DNA from: an uncultured cyanobacterium
GTDB lineage: Bacteria; Cyanobacteriota; Cyanobacteriia; Cyanobacteriales; FACHB-T130
Assembly (NCBI GenBank): GCA_936920195.1
Contig: CAKZHE010000277.1
Coordinates: 1-32,817, forward strand
Length of the DNA stretch: 32,817 nucleotides
Direction of reading: 5' to 3'
The notes under the pieces were generated by a model. That model worked only from the letters and a program-made list of their open reading frames with translations. It searched no databases and was not told the DNA's origin. Below are positions 16,427-24,887 of this stretch, in pieces (within the stretch, counting starts at the first letter, position 1; each line of letters starts with the position of its first letter). The position numbers and the translations under genes were made by a program.

Positions 16427-17275
16427 ATGACAATCCAATCCCCCGCCACTGATGGCGAATCAACTCTCCGCCTCAGTTGGACAAACGTGGCATTTTTTGG
16501 GGCAATACACGCCCTAGCATTGCTGGCTCCTTGGTTTTTTTCTTGGTCTGCTCTCGGTGCAATGATCTTCATGCACTGGCTCTTTGGCAGCATTGGCATT
16601 TGTTTAGGCTATCATCGCTTGCTCACCCATCGCAGTTTGCAAGTCCCTAAGTGGTTAGAATATATTTTGGCAACCTTGGGTGCGTTGGCAATGCAAGGTG
16701 GACCCTCATTTTGGGTATCGGGACACCGCCTGCACCACCTTTATACCGAAGATACCGAAAAAGACCCCTATTCAGCGAAACGGGGATTTTGGTGGAGTCA
16801 TATGCTGTGGATTTTTTACCCCAAGGCCGAATTTTTTAATCGCGAATCCTACAAGAAATATGCGCCAGATTTAGAACGGGAACCCTATTATCGTTGGCTA
16901 GACGACAACTTTTTACTCTTGCAAATTCCCCTAGGTATCCTGTTGTATGCTTTAGGCGGTTGGTCTTGGGTGATTTATGGGGTGTTTGTGCGAGCCGTCT
17001 TCTTGTGGCACAGCACTTGGTTAATTAATTCGGCGACTCACATGAGCGGTTATCAGACTTTCTCGGTGGAAGATAATTCTCGCAATCTTTGGTGGGCAGC
17101 AATTCTTACCTATGGCGAAGGTTGGCACAACAATCATCATGCTTATCCCAATGTTGCCAAAGCTGGATTGAACTGGTGGGAGATTGATATGACTTGGTGG
17201 GCAATCAAGTTTCTGGAAATTGTTGGTTTAGCCAAGAAAGTGATTTTGCCTCCAGCAAAAGCTGAAGCTTCATAG
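16427..17275 (+). CDS. desC: Acyl-lipid/acyl-CoA delta-9 desaturase (DesC type)
   Basis: This membrane di-iron desaturase introduces the first double bond into C16/C18 acyl chains. The three histidine boxes are complete: HRLLTH (63-68), HRLHH (100-104) and HNNHH (234-238). The hydrophobic segments at about 20-60 and 160-190 fit the four-helix topology, and the 282-residue length is typical. The ATG is preceded by AGGAA at 16416-16420. The 175-bp divergent promoter shared with the TetR-fusion gene contains two palindromes, so local control of unsaturation is likely. The exact acyl position cannot be read from sequence; DesC-type delta-9 is the usual cyanobacterial assignment. Confidence 0.88.
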   Translation: MTIQSPATDGESTLRLSWTNVAFFGAIHALALLAPWFFSWSALGAMIFMHWLFGSIGICLGYHRLLTHRSLQVPKWLEYILATLGALAMQGGPSFWVSGHRLHHLYTEDTEKDPYSAKRGFWWSHMLWIFYPKAEFFNRESYKKYAPDLEREPYYRWLDDNFLLLQIPLGILLYALGGWSWVIYGVFVRAVFLWHSTWLINSATHMSGYQTFSVEDNSRNLWWAAILTYGEGWHNNHHAYPNVAKAGLNWWEIDMTWWAIKFLEIVGLAKKVILPPAKAEAS

Positions 17276-17286
17276 GATTTAATTTG

Positions 17287-17315
17287 TAGGGGCAATCCCC
17301 CCGTGGTTGCCCCTA
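17287..17315. terminator. Hairpin repeat after desC
   Basis: TAGGGGCAA and TTGCCCCTA form perfect 9-bp arms around an 11-nt loop, 12 bp past the desC stop. It belongs to the common GTAGGGGCA...TGCCCCTAC repeat type and may act as a terminator. Confidence 0.5.
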
Positions 17316-17352
17316 TTCCTAGGATAGTTGCTTAAGTTGAACGATTTGAACT

Positions 17353-17455
17353 GGTTCCTAGGCTCTGCCTGGGAACCGAATCGCGAGGCTCTGCCTCGCT
17401 TTGTCATCCGAGGCAGAGCCTCTCAATAGGCGTTCCCAGGCTCTGCCTGGGAACG
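17353..17455. repeat. Cluster of nested AGGCTCTGCCT palindromes
   Basis: Four palindromes share the AGGCTCTGCCT or AGGCAGAGCCT core: 17353-17377 (GGTTCC...GGAACC arms), 17383-17399 (GCGAGGCTCTGCCTCGC), 17410-17422 (GAGGCAGAGCCTC) and 17431-17455 (CGTTCC...GGAACG arms). The outer two are near-identical and the inner ones opposite, so the whole block can fold into a larger structure. This is a known style of cyanobacterial dispersed repeat. Confidence 0.75.
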
Positions 17456-17506
17456 AGTAAATGATCTAAGAATCCTCACGCCTTCAGGCTGAGGAGGGTC
17501 AATTTT

Positions 17507-18712
17507 CTATATTTGCCAATCTGTCGATTGTGCCATGGGATTTTGCCAATATTTGTAAGCAGTATAGGCTAAGGTGACTACCCCAGTGACGATCGCTGAT
17601 TCGTCAGCTTCAAATTGAGGATGATGCAAAGGATAGTTGGTTTTTCCCGGTTGCCCTACCCCTAGACGAAACATGGTTCCAGGGGCATACTTTAAATAGA
17701 CGGCAAAATCTTCTGCACCTAAAGAAGGTTCTAGCAAGATTTGAACGCGATCGCCTCCCCATGCTTCTTTGGCAGCAGTTTCCAGTAATTGGGTGAGAGC
17801 GGGATTATTTTGAACTGAAGGCACTCCCCGCTGATAATTGACTTGGCATTTAGCACCGTAGGTTTGGCAAATGCCTGTAACAATGTTTTCAATCCAAGCT
17901 GGTAAGCGTTCGTAGGTTTCCGGATGGAGCGATCGCACTGTGCCAACCATTTGCACTCGATCGGCAATTACATTTGATGCCCTACCGCCTTCAATCTTAC
18001 CAATGGTTAGTACCACCGGACGCAAGGAATTCTGCATTCGGCTAATGGCTTGCTGAAGAGCAGAAATTACCTGTGCGGCTACCCAAATGGCATCGACGGC
18101 TTCGTGGGGGCGAGCGCCATGACCAGATTCCCCCATAATAGTAATTTCCAAGTCATCAGAGGCGGCTGTCAAGGCTCCGTAGCGGATGCCCACCGAACCT
18201 CCGGGAATAGTCGGAAAAACGTGCAGGCTCAAAATCGCATTTACCTCTGCCATCGCCCCATCTGCCACCATCCAGCTAGCACCCTGGGCAATTTCTTCGG
18301 CGGGTTGAAACAAAAAGCGGATGTTTCCCGGCAAAGCTGCCCCCAATTGTGACAATACCATTGCCGTTCCCAAACCCACCGTGGTATGGATATCATGTCC
18401 GCAAGCGTGCATAATTCCCCGCTGATGAGATGCAAATTCTAGTCCAGTTCCCTCAATAATGGGAAGAGCATCCATATCGGTGCGAATGGCAAGTAAACGG
18501 CGATCGCTTCCTTCTCCAGTTAATTCTCCTACTACCCCTGTTTTGCCTACAGCCTCTTTGACGTGCAAGCCGCAGGAAGATAATACTCCCGCCACATAAG
18601 CCGATGTTTGATATTCTTGTCCGCTGAGTTCGGGATGGGCGTGGAAGTGACGGCGAATCTCAATTAGGCGGGGCGCTAAGGTTTGGGCTAAGTCTTTGAT
18701 TCGATCGAGCAT
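17507..18712 (-). CDS. M20-family amidohydrolase (N-acyl amino acid/IAA-amino acid hydrolase type)
   Basis: I start the protein at the ATG at 18712 (MLDRIKDLAQTLAPRL), giving 401 residues; an upstream frame adds 23 residues that do not look like the family. Visible motifs are EIRRHFHAHPELSG, RTDMDALPI, the metal-binding HACGHDIHTT (Cys104, His106), FLFQPAEE (catalytic Glu region) and ESGHGARPH. This pattern belongs to M20D dinuclear metallohydrolases that cleave N-acyl, hippurate-like or IAA-amino acid conjugates. The physiological substrate is unknown. It is cytosolic. A repeat cluster lies downstream. Confidence 0.88.
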   Translation of the reverse strand: MLDRIKDLAQTLAPRLIEIRRHFHAHPELSGQEYQTSAYVAGVLSSCGLHVKEAVGKTGVVGELTGEGSDRRLLAIRTDMDALPIIEGTGLEFASHQRGIMHACGHDIHTTVGLGTAMVLSQLGAALPGNIRFLFQPAEEIAQGASWMVADGAMAEVNAILSLHVFPTIPGGSVGIRYGALTAASDDLEITIMGESGHGARPHEAVDAIWVAAQVISALQQAISRMQNSLRPVVLTIGKIEGGRASNVIADRVQMVGTVRSLHPETYERLPAWIENIVTGICQTYGAKCQVNYQRGVPSVQNNPALTQLLETAAKEAWGGDRVQILLEPSLGAEDFAVYLKYAPGTMFRLGVGQPGKTNYPLHHPQFEADESAIVTGVVTLAYTAYKYWQNPMAQSTDWQI

Positions 18713-18823
18713 TGGTTTATGGTAGGGCGAACTAGGGTCAAATATTGCTAAATCGAATACTAAATGGCAGGCGATCGCCAAAAACCAAGTTTAATACCTA
18801 AGTATTGTTAAGTTACAATATAA

Positions 18824-18931
18824 TTGTTTTTAGAATGGGTTGATGGAGAAACATTAAGTAAAAAAGTGGCTAGTTCAGGGCGTTTGAGTGAGGATGATGT
18901 CAAAGAAATACTGGCGAATGACAAATCGTAA
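18824..18931 (+). pseudogene. Possible 35-residue gene fragment
   Basis: An open frame from a TTG encodes MFLEWVDGETLSKKVASSGR followed by LSEDDVKEILANDKS and a stop. The composition is protein-like (charged helix, no low-complexity sequence), but no ATG or ribosome site is visible and I do not recognise the family. It precedes the truncated antitoxin-like gene by 56 bp, so it may be the tail of a decayed partner gene. Confidence 0.3.
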
Positions 18932-18987
18932 TTCAAAAGGCTAGCAATAGCGTTTTTCAAATCACAACCAATCAATAGGAATTGAAG

Positions 18988-19299
18988 ATGTCAGTAGAAA
19001 CCGTTACACTCCAAATCCCAGAAATACTCTATCAGCGCTTGCTAAATACCGCTCGTGCTACACAACAACCTCTGGAAGAAGTAATGCTCTATGCCATAAA
19101 AATAGGCAGTCCTCCAGAATGGGATAATGTGCCAGCAGAATTTCAGGCTGAAATTGCCACTTTGGATAAGTTGGATGATAATACTCTCTGGCAGATTGCC
19201 CGCAGTCAAAAAACAGCAGCCGACATGAAGCGATACAATATGCTGCTAGAAGGGAACCAAAATGATACATTGACTGATGCAGAAAGCCCCGATGTGTAG
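18988..19299 (+). pseudogene. Truncated antitoxin-like gene, stop supplied by a repeat
   Basis: The ATG at 18988 has AGGA 7 bases upstream. The 103 residues begin MSVETVTLQIPEILYQRLLN, a start typical of a cyanobacterial family thought to act as the non-toxic partner of PIN-type genes. Family members continue past the LTDAE motif into a long conserved helix rich in Arg/Ala. Here the frame ends at DAESPDV, and the last two codons and the TAG lie at the edge of a palindromic repeat (19295-19327). The missing C-terminus is inferred from recalled homologues. It may still encode a shortened protein. Confidence 0.55.
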
Positions 19300-19327
19300 G
19301 GGTAGGCACGGGGGCGCTACCCCTACA
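19295..19327. repeat. Perfect 11-bp inverted repeat truncating the upstream gene
   Basis: TGTAGGGGTAG and CTACCCCTACA flank an 11-nt loop. The TAG that ends the truncated antitoxin-like frame (19297-19299) is inside the left arm. It resembles the GTAGGGGC-type hairpin repeats at 17287 and 28476. Confidence 0.7.
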
Positions 19328-19339
19328 GATTTACATAAA

Positions 19340-19358
19340 TGATTCAGACGCGCTATAT
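19340..19358. repeat. 19-nt terminus-like repeat
   Basis: TGATTCAGACGCGCTATAT matches the reverse complement of 7664-7682 at 18 of 19 bases. It lies 14 bp from the NYN-LOTUS gene stop. Confidence 0.5.
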
Positions 19359-19371
19359 CAATTAAAAATTA

Positions 19372-21084
19372 TTAATCCTTGCTGGGAAGGCTCGCTTTGG
19401 CAACTCTGTAGCCTTTGCCTGTTTTATCCAAATCAAAAATATCGCGAGACTCCAAAAACTTAGTTAAACTTGTTCCCGCTTGCAGGCGCTGAATAGTCAA
19501 AATAATCGACTCGCCATAAAGCTTTTGGAATTCAGTGCCTAAATTGGATAGGGGGAGGTAAGGATTGACAGCAGTGGTTAATTGGTCGATAATGGAAATG
19601 ACAATCTGTTCTAATTCCTCTGGAGAAGTAATTTCGGCTCCTTTGGGTGAAGAAGGAAGTGCGATCGCTACTCGATCTTCATTAGCAATATTTACCAATT
19701 TAAAAGCACTGCGAGACTGCAAAAATTTCGATAAATTTGCCCCAGCTTGCAATTGTTTAATTACCTGATTAATTGATTGTCCGTATTCTTTGTGAAATTT
19801 CGCCCCTAAGTCTCGCAGCAGAATAGAACTGCGTGAGGGTGTGGCAAGAGAATTGATAATTTTCACTAACAACCGTTCTAATTCTTCAGGAGAATTGATC
19901 GGCAAGATCTCTTGCTCTGGATCGGTTGCATCTGTTTTCTCAACTAAGGAATTAACTGCAACTTCAACCGATGTTTCTGATTCTCCTGACTGAATTTCCA
20001 GACTAGATGATTTAAACAAAGTAATATATATTTCCGACTCATCTGGTCGTTGATGAATAGCAAAAATATTGCCGTACTCTAACAGCAAATCTTTGATTTT
20101 AGTCCCTGGTTTGTGGCGATTCAGGACTTGACTAATAGTTAAAGCATATTTCTTGTGAAAAATTTGCGAGGCACTGGAAAGTTTAATCCATTGAGTGCCA
20201 TTGCTGGCTTGGACAGTTTGCACAACTTCTTGAAATTGCAGGATAAATTCTGATAGTGAGGGGATAACTACTAAAGGTTTAGGCGAGTAGAGTTGAGTTT
20301 GTCCCGTCTTGCTATTAAATATGGCCAGATTATCGGCCTGTTTGCGGACAAGATATACTGTTAAGCCATGAGTTTGCAAAGTAGTCGCCAGATGAGTCAT
20401 TACTCGGTCAGAAGAACAAACTAAAACTTCCCTAGCATTGGGATAATGGATAAAAATAGACGAACCAACCGTAGCCATTTTGACATCAGCACTGTCTTTC
20501 CCCGCCGGAACATGAATTAATTCATAGCTGCGATTGTGCAAGTCTACATCTTGCTTGCCCATATTCCGCCAATTGGCAAAGGCAATTTTAATTTGAATGG
20601 GATATTGACAGATGTTGGCTAATAGTTTTTCAGTCTTGGTAGTAATTTGCAAATTTTCGGCATCTAACAATAAAATCGCGATGCCTGATTCTGCCACCAC
20701 CGATGTTAAAGATAATTCTGGCTCGGCGGCTGAAATTACCGAGGGGCGATGAACCACTGCGGAATTAGCAGTTTTTTGAAGCTGCTGCAACAATCTTTGA
20801 AAAAAACCACTTTCAAAGAAAGCTGGCGATAGTAAGGGTTGGAGAAACTTCTGGATTCTAGAGCTTAATGCCCTGAAATTACTTACCTGACTAAGTTCCG
20901 CGTGTAATTTCTGCCGAAAAATCGCCTGATTGTGGGGATGACTCCAGGGAGTGCGGCGGTATTTCTCGACAAGCAATTCCGGTTGCTGCTGTTGAACTGC
21001 CAGCAGGGTTTGATAAGCGTAAAAGCTAATAGCATCAAGGCTTACAGCATGATTGGCTGAATTGAGACTAAGACGATCGATCAT
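19372..21084 (-). CDS. NYN-domain (PIN-like) nuclease with three OST-HTH/LOTUS domains
   Basis: The 570-residue protein has an N-terminal helical region (1-130), then an NYN/PIN-like RNase domain (about 133-255). Acidic metal-site candidates are Asp141 (ILLLDAENL), Asp197/Asp200 (GKDSADVKM) and Asp226 (VCSSDRVM). Three repeats of the OST-HTH/LOTUS type follow at about 298-358, 398-475 and 487-563. Each has a conserved pattern of the kind FHKEYGQSINQVIKQLQAG, SKFLQSR, FKLV. LOTUS domains bind RNA, including G-quadruplexes, in known cases, so this is likely an RNA-processing or RNA-silencing nuclease. It is divergent from ubiD over 105 bp. Its cellular target is unknown. Confidence 0.8.
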   Translation of the reverse strand: MIDRLSLNSANHAVSLDAISFYAYQTLLAVQQQQPELLVEKYRRTPWSHPHNQAIFRQKLHAELSQVSNFRALSSRIQKFLQPLLSPAFFESGFFQRLLQQLQKTANSAVVHRPSVISAAEPELSLTSVVAESGIAILLLDAENLQITTKTEKLLANICQYPIQIKIAFANWRNMGKQDVDLHNRSYELIHVPAGKDSADVKMATVGSSIFIHYPNAREVLVCSSDRVMTHLATTLQTHGLTVYLVRKQADNLAIFNSKTGQTQLYSPKPLVVIPSLSEFILQFQEVVQTVQASNGTQWIKLSSASQIFHKKYALTISQVLNRHKPGTKIKDLLLEYGNIFAIHQRPDESEIYITLFKSSSLEIQSGESETSVEVAVNSLVEKTDATDPEQEILPINSPEELERLLVKIINSLATPSRSSILLRDLGAKFHKEYGQSINQVIKQLQAGANLSKFLQSRSAFKLVNIANEDRVAIALPSSPKGAEITSPEELEQIVISIIDQLTTAVNPYLPLSNLGTEFQKLYGESIILTIQRLQAGTSLTKFLESRDIFDLDKTGKGYRVAKASLPSKD

Positions 21085-21189
21085 GACTATTATTTTGGCT
21101 CAATCTCTATCGAATTGGGTGCAAAGGGCGATCGCGCCGAGCTTGACCATCGATAATTAAGAAAGAGAGTTTTATATATATCCTAAATC

Positions 21190-22704
21190 ATGGCGAGAGA
21201 CCTGCGGGGATTTCTAACCCAATTGGAAGCAAAAGGACAGTTACGGCGCATCAAGGCTTTAGTCGATCCAGACTTGGAAATTGCCGAAATCTCTAATCGA
21301 ATGTTACAACGGGGCGGTCCAGGACTGCTCTTTGAAAATGTCAAAGGCTCTGCCTATCCCGTGGCGGTAAACTTGATGGGAACGGTAGAGCGGATTTGCT
21401 GGGCGATGAATATGCAGCATCCCCTGGAGTTGGAGGAGTTGGGCAAAAAGCTGGCAATTCTGCAACAACCTAAACCTCCCAAAAAGCTAGCACAAGTAGT
21501 GGAATTTGGCAAAATCCTGTTTGATGTGCTGAAGGCTAAACCGGGGAGGGATTTTTTCCCGGCTTGTCAGCAGGTGGTAGTAGCTGAGGATGGGCTGGAT
21601 TTAAATCAATTGCCGCTGATTCGCCCCTATTCCGGGGATGCTGGCAAGATTATTACCCTCGGTTTGGTGATTACCAAGGATTGCGAGACGGGTACGCCGA
21701 ATGTGGGGGTATATCGCCTGCAACTGCAATCTCGCAATACGATGACGGTTCACTGGCTGTCGGTGCGGGGCGGGGCAAGACATTTGCGGAAGGCGGCGGA
21801 AAGGGGTAAAAAGTTAGAAGTGGCGATCGCTCTCGGTGTCGATCCTTTAATTATCATGGCTGCTGCCACGCCTATCCCCGTAGATTTATCGGAATGGTTG
21901 TTTGCCGGATTATATGGCGGCAGTGGGGTACAACTCGCCAAGTGCAAAACAGTAGATTTAGAAGTTCCTGCCGATGCCGAATTTGTCCTGGAAGGCACAA
22001 TTACACCGGGGGAAATGTTACCGGATGGTCCCTGTGGCGACCACATGGGTTACTATGGCGGCGTGGAAGATTCGCCTCTGATCCGCTTCCAGTGCCTAAC
22101 CCATCGTCACGATCCCATTTATTTAACCACATTTAGCGGTCGTCCGCCCAAAGAAGAAGCGATGATGGCGATCGCCCTTAACCGGATTTATACCCCAATT
22201 CTGCGCCAACAAGTTTCCGAAATTGTCGATTTCTTCCTACCAATGGAAGCCCTCAGTTACAAAGCGGCAATTATTTCCATTGATAAAGCTTACCCCGGTC
22301 AAGCCCGTCGCGCTGCCCTAGCTTTTTGGAGTGCCTTACCCCAATTTACTTACACCAAGTTTGTGATTGTGGTAGACAAGGATATTAACATTCGAGATCC
22401 TCGGCAAGTAGTCTGGGCAATTAGTTCTAAAGTCGATCCATCCAGGGATGTTTTCATTTTACCCAATACCCCTTTTGACAGTTTAGATTTTGCCAGTGCC
22501 AAGATTGGTTTAGGCGGCAGAATGGGGATTGATGCCACTACCAAGATTCCGCCAGAAACTGAACATGAATGGGGCGAGCCTTTGGAATCAGATCCAGAAG
22601 TAGCGGCAATGGTAGATCGTAAGTGGGCAGAATACGGTTTGGCAGATTTGCAATTAGCAGAAGTCAATCCTAACCTGTTTGGCTACGATATGCCATCAAG
22701 ATAA
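21190..22704 (+). CDS. ubiD: UbiD-family decarboxylase
   Basis: This is a prenylated-FMN-dependent decarboxylase of 504 residues, the normal UbiD size. The sequence shows the start MARDLRGFLTQLEAKGQLRR, GTPNVGVYRLQ (cofactor/metal region), ARHLRKA, ATPIPVDLSEWLFAGLYGG and PDGPCGDHMGYYGG, all characteristic of UbiD. In cyanobacteria the expected role is decarboxylation of the 4-hydroxy-3-polyprenylbenzoate intermediate of plastoquinone synthesis. A UbiX-type prenyl-FMN synthase is not in the window. It is cytosolic or membrane-peripheral. A promoter region of about 100 bp is shared with the divergent NYN-LOTUS gene. Confidence 0.92.
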   Translation: MARDLRGFLTQLEAKGQLRRIKALVDPDLEIAEISNRMLQRGGPGLLFENVKGSAYPVAVNLMGTVERICWAMNMQHPLELEELGKKLAILQQPKPPKKLAQVVEFGKILFDVLKAKPGRDFFPACQQVVVAEDGLDLNQLPLIRPYSGDAGKIITLGLVITKDCETGTPNVGVYRLQLQSRNTMTVHWLSVRGGARHLRKAAERGKKLEVAIALGVDPLIIMAAATPIPVDLSEWLFAGLYGGSGVQLAKCKTVDLEVPADAEFVLEGTITPGEMLPDGPCGDHMGYYGGVEDSPLIRFQCLTHRHDPIYLTTFSGRPPKEEAMMAIALNRIYTPILRQQVSEIVDFFLPMEALSYKAAIISIDKAYPGQARRAALAFWSALPQFTYTKFVIVVDKDINIRDPRQVVWAISSKVDPSRDVFILPNTPFDSLDFASAKIGLGGRMGIDATTKIPPETEHEWGEPLESDPEVAAMVDRKWAEYGLADLQLAEVNPNLFGYDMPSR

Positions 22705-22834
22705 TCTACCATAGAGGAGAACTATAGTCATGGCGATCGCTTTTTGAGTCAAAGTGCGAGACAAGCGATCGCTTTCTGGATATAGTTATCTGGTAGCATT
22801 TTGGTATAGCTCTAACTTTTTAAAGGAATCACAA

Positions 22835-24175
22835 ATGAAAATTCGACAAATAGAAGTTACAAACTTCCGTTTTTTTGAACGGCAAGCATTTAATCTCTCG
22901 GATCAATTTACTGTATTCATAGGAGATAATGGTACTGGCAAAACGGCTATTATCAAAGCGTTGGCAACAGGTTCTAGCTTACTTTTTTTAGTTTGGCAAC
23001 TCGATAATATCTCAGCACGAGATTATCATTTTGATGTTGATGATGTTCGTTGTATTAAATATTCTCAAAATGAAACAATTGTGGTTGAGCCACAATTTCC
23101 ATTTAGGGTTAATTGCCAGGGAATTATTGATAATTATTCAGTAAATTGGGGTTTGCAAATCTCAAGCCTAAACTATTTAAATCCTGAAAAACGGGATTTA
23201 GATCCTGAAAAACGGGATTTAGAATTTTCTTCTGGTAATGCTGGTATAATTTTAAAAAAACTTGGAAAAAAAGTTAGTGACGGAGAAGATGTAGTTTTAC
23301 CTTTAGTTGCTTTATATGGAACTAATCGTTTGTGGACGGCAAACAGTCGAGATGAAATTCAGACTATTAAACCTGGTTCTAGAATGAGAGGTTACACTGA
23401 CTGCTTAAATTCAGCTTCTAATTTAAAAGGTTTATTGGCATGGTTTAAAACAATGGAGCTAGCATCGCTGCAAAGAGGCAAAAGTTTGGCGGTGCTAGAT
23501 GCTGTCAAGGCAGCAATTATTAATTGCATAGAAGAATGCGAAAGCGTTCAATATGATATTCTTGAAGATCAACTGATGGTCAAACTTAAGAATAATTCCA
23601 AACTACCATTAAAAATGTTGAGTGATGGTTTTCGGACAATGCTAGCAATGGTAGCAGATATTGCCTATCGTGCTGCAGTGTTAAATCCTCATCTGGGTAA
23701 CGAAGCGGCTCAAAAAACTCCGGGCATCGTGTTAATTGATGAAATTGACTTGCACTTGCATCCTAAATGGCAGCGTAGAGTTGTAAATGACTTGCGTCGG
23801 ACTTTTCCAGAAATCCAGTTTGTAGCGACTACCCACTCGCCATTTATTATTCAATCTCTTCGCGAAGGAGAATTAATTAATCTCGACAAGCCCGAAGCAT
23901 CAGAAGAATATAGCGATCGCAGTATTGAAGATATTGCTGAAAATGTCATGGATGTAGAATTACCGCAAAAAAGTCAGCGATATCTAGATATGATGGCGGC
24001 GGCTGAAGAATATTATCGAGTTTTAGATCGAGCCAAGGATGCTAGTGCAGAAGAAATTAAGCGATTGGAAAAAAGGTTGGACGAATTGATGCTACCATAT
24101 AGCGACGATCCAGCTTATCAAGCTTTTTTAAAAGTCAAGCGAGAAGCTGCCAGAATAGGAAAGGGGGCAAAATAA
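22835..24175 (+). CDS. ptuA: Septu-type AAA/RecF-like ATPase (PtuA-like)
   Basis: I chose the ATG at 22835, which has AAAGGA 7 bases upstream and starts MKIRQIEVTNFRFFERQAF; an upstream start would add 27 poorly conserved residues. The 446-residue protein has Walker A GDNGTGKT (30-37), the PtuA-like LPLVALYGTNRLW segment, an ABC-type LSDGFR signature and Walker B VLIDEIDLHLHP (Asp302/Glu303), then ATTHSPFIIQSL. The C-terminus is a helical tail. It is followed after 4 bp by an HNH gene, the PtuA-PtuB order of Septu antiphage systems. No reverse transcriptase is present, so it is not a retron of the PtuAB type. There is a 21-bp in-frame duplication at 23181-23222. Confidence 0.85.
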   Translation: MKIRQIEVTNFRFFERQAFNLSDQFTVFIGDNGTGKTAIIKALATGSSLLFLVWQLDNISARDYHFDVDDVRCIKYSQNETIVVEPQFPFRVNCQGIIDNYSVNWGLQISSLNYLNPEKRDLDPEKRDLEFSSGNAGIILKKLGKKVSDGEDVVLPLVALYGTNRLWTANSRDEIQTIKPGSRMRGYTDCLNSASNLKGLLAWFKTMELASLQRGKSLAVLDAVKAAIINCIEECESVQYDILEDQLMVKLKNNSKLPLKMLSDGFRTMLAMVADIAYRAAVLNPHLGNEAAQKTPGIVLIDEIDLHLHPKWQRRVVNDLRRTFPEIQFVATTHSPFIIQSLREGELINLDKPEASEEYSDRSIEDIAENVMDVELPQKSQRYLDMMAAAEEYYRVLDRAKDASAEEIKRLEKRLDELMLPYSDDPAYQAFLKVKREAARIGKGAK

Positions 24176-24179
24176 TAGG

Positions 24180-24872
24180 ATGAGGCCAATTGAGCGAGGT
24201 AATTGCCCAGCAGATTCAGACGGGGTAACTATAATATTTCACAAATATCAGGATGCTCAAGCACATCTAATTGCTAGGTTGGGTGAATATTGCTCTTATT
24301 GCGAGAGGCCGATTAGTAATGCAGATGTAGAGCATATATTGCCAAAAAGATGGCATCCTGAATGTGAAAAAGAGTGGAACAATTTTCTATTGGCTTGCAA
24401 GAATTGTAATTCAATCAAGGGCTATCCTGAGAATATGCAACTCAATAATTACTATTGGCCTGATAAAGATAATACGGCGCGTGCCTTTGTATATCGGCAA
24501 GGAGGTACTGTTGAAGTTCACCCTCAGCTTGCAGAGTTAGAGCAAGCAAAAGCCAGGAGGACAATGCAATTAACAGGACTCGATCGCCGCATTATCAATC
24601 CTTACAACAAAGACACCCGATTTAACAAAAGAAAAGAAGTATGGAAAATAGCTGAAGATCAATTAGCTACTCTTGAAGAAACTGATACCCCAAAGATTAG
24701 AGATTTAATTGTACAAGTTGCTCAAGGCAGGGGATTTTGGTCTGTGTGGATGACTGTATTTCAAAAAGATAAAGATATGCTGCGGCGATTTATAGATGCT
24801 TTTCCTGGTACTTGTCCATCTTGCTTTGACGAACAATATCGGCTTATTCCTCGCCCTGGTGGAGCATTGTAA
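24180..24872 (+). CDS. ptuB: HNH nuclease of the Septu PtuB/TIGR02646 type
   Basis: The 230-residue protein has a compact HNH domain: Cys38 and Cys41 (YCSYC), VEHILPK with Glu51-His52, WNNFLLACKNCNSIKG with Asn68, Cys73 and Cys76. The rest (ARRTMQLTGL, FNKRKEVWKIAEDQL) matches TIGR02646 proteins that pair with AAA ATPases. It starts 4 bp after the ptuA stop and should be co-translated. In Septu systems PtuB is the effector nuclease, controlled by the PtuA ATPase. The C-terminal PGTCPSCFDEQYRL contains another CxxC that could bind zinc. Confidence 0.82.
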   Translation: MRPIERGNCPADSDGVTIIFHKYQDAQAHLIARLGEYCSYCERPISNADVEHILPKRWHPECEKEWNNFLLACKNCNSIKGYPENMQLNNYYWPDKDNTARAFVYRQGGTVEVHPQLAELEQAKARRTMQLTGLDRRIINPYNKDTRFNKRKEVWKIAEDQLATLEETDTPKIRDLIVQVAQGRGFWSVWMTVFQKDKDMLRRFIDAFPGTCPSCFDEQYRLIPRPGGAL

Positions 24873-24887
24873 TCTTGCAATAGAGAA

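Noticed and set aside
18713-18781. N-terminal extension of the M20 hydrolase as a signal peptide
   Set aside because: The extra 23 residues (MAIACHLVFDLAIF...) lack a positive start and cleavage site, and the downstream ATG fits the family start.
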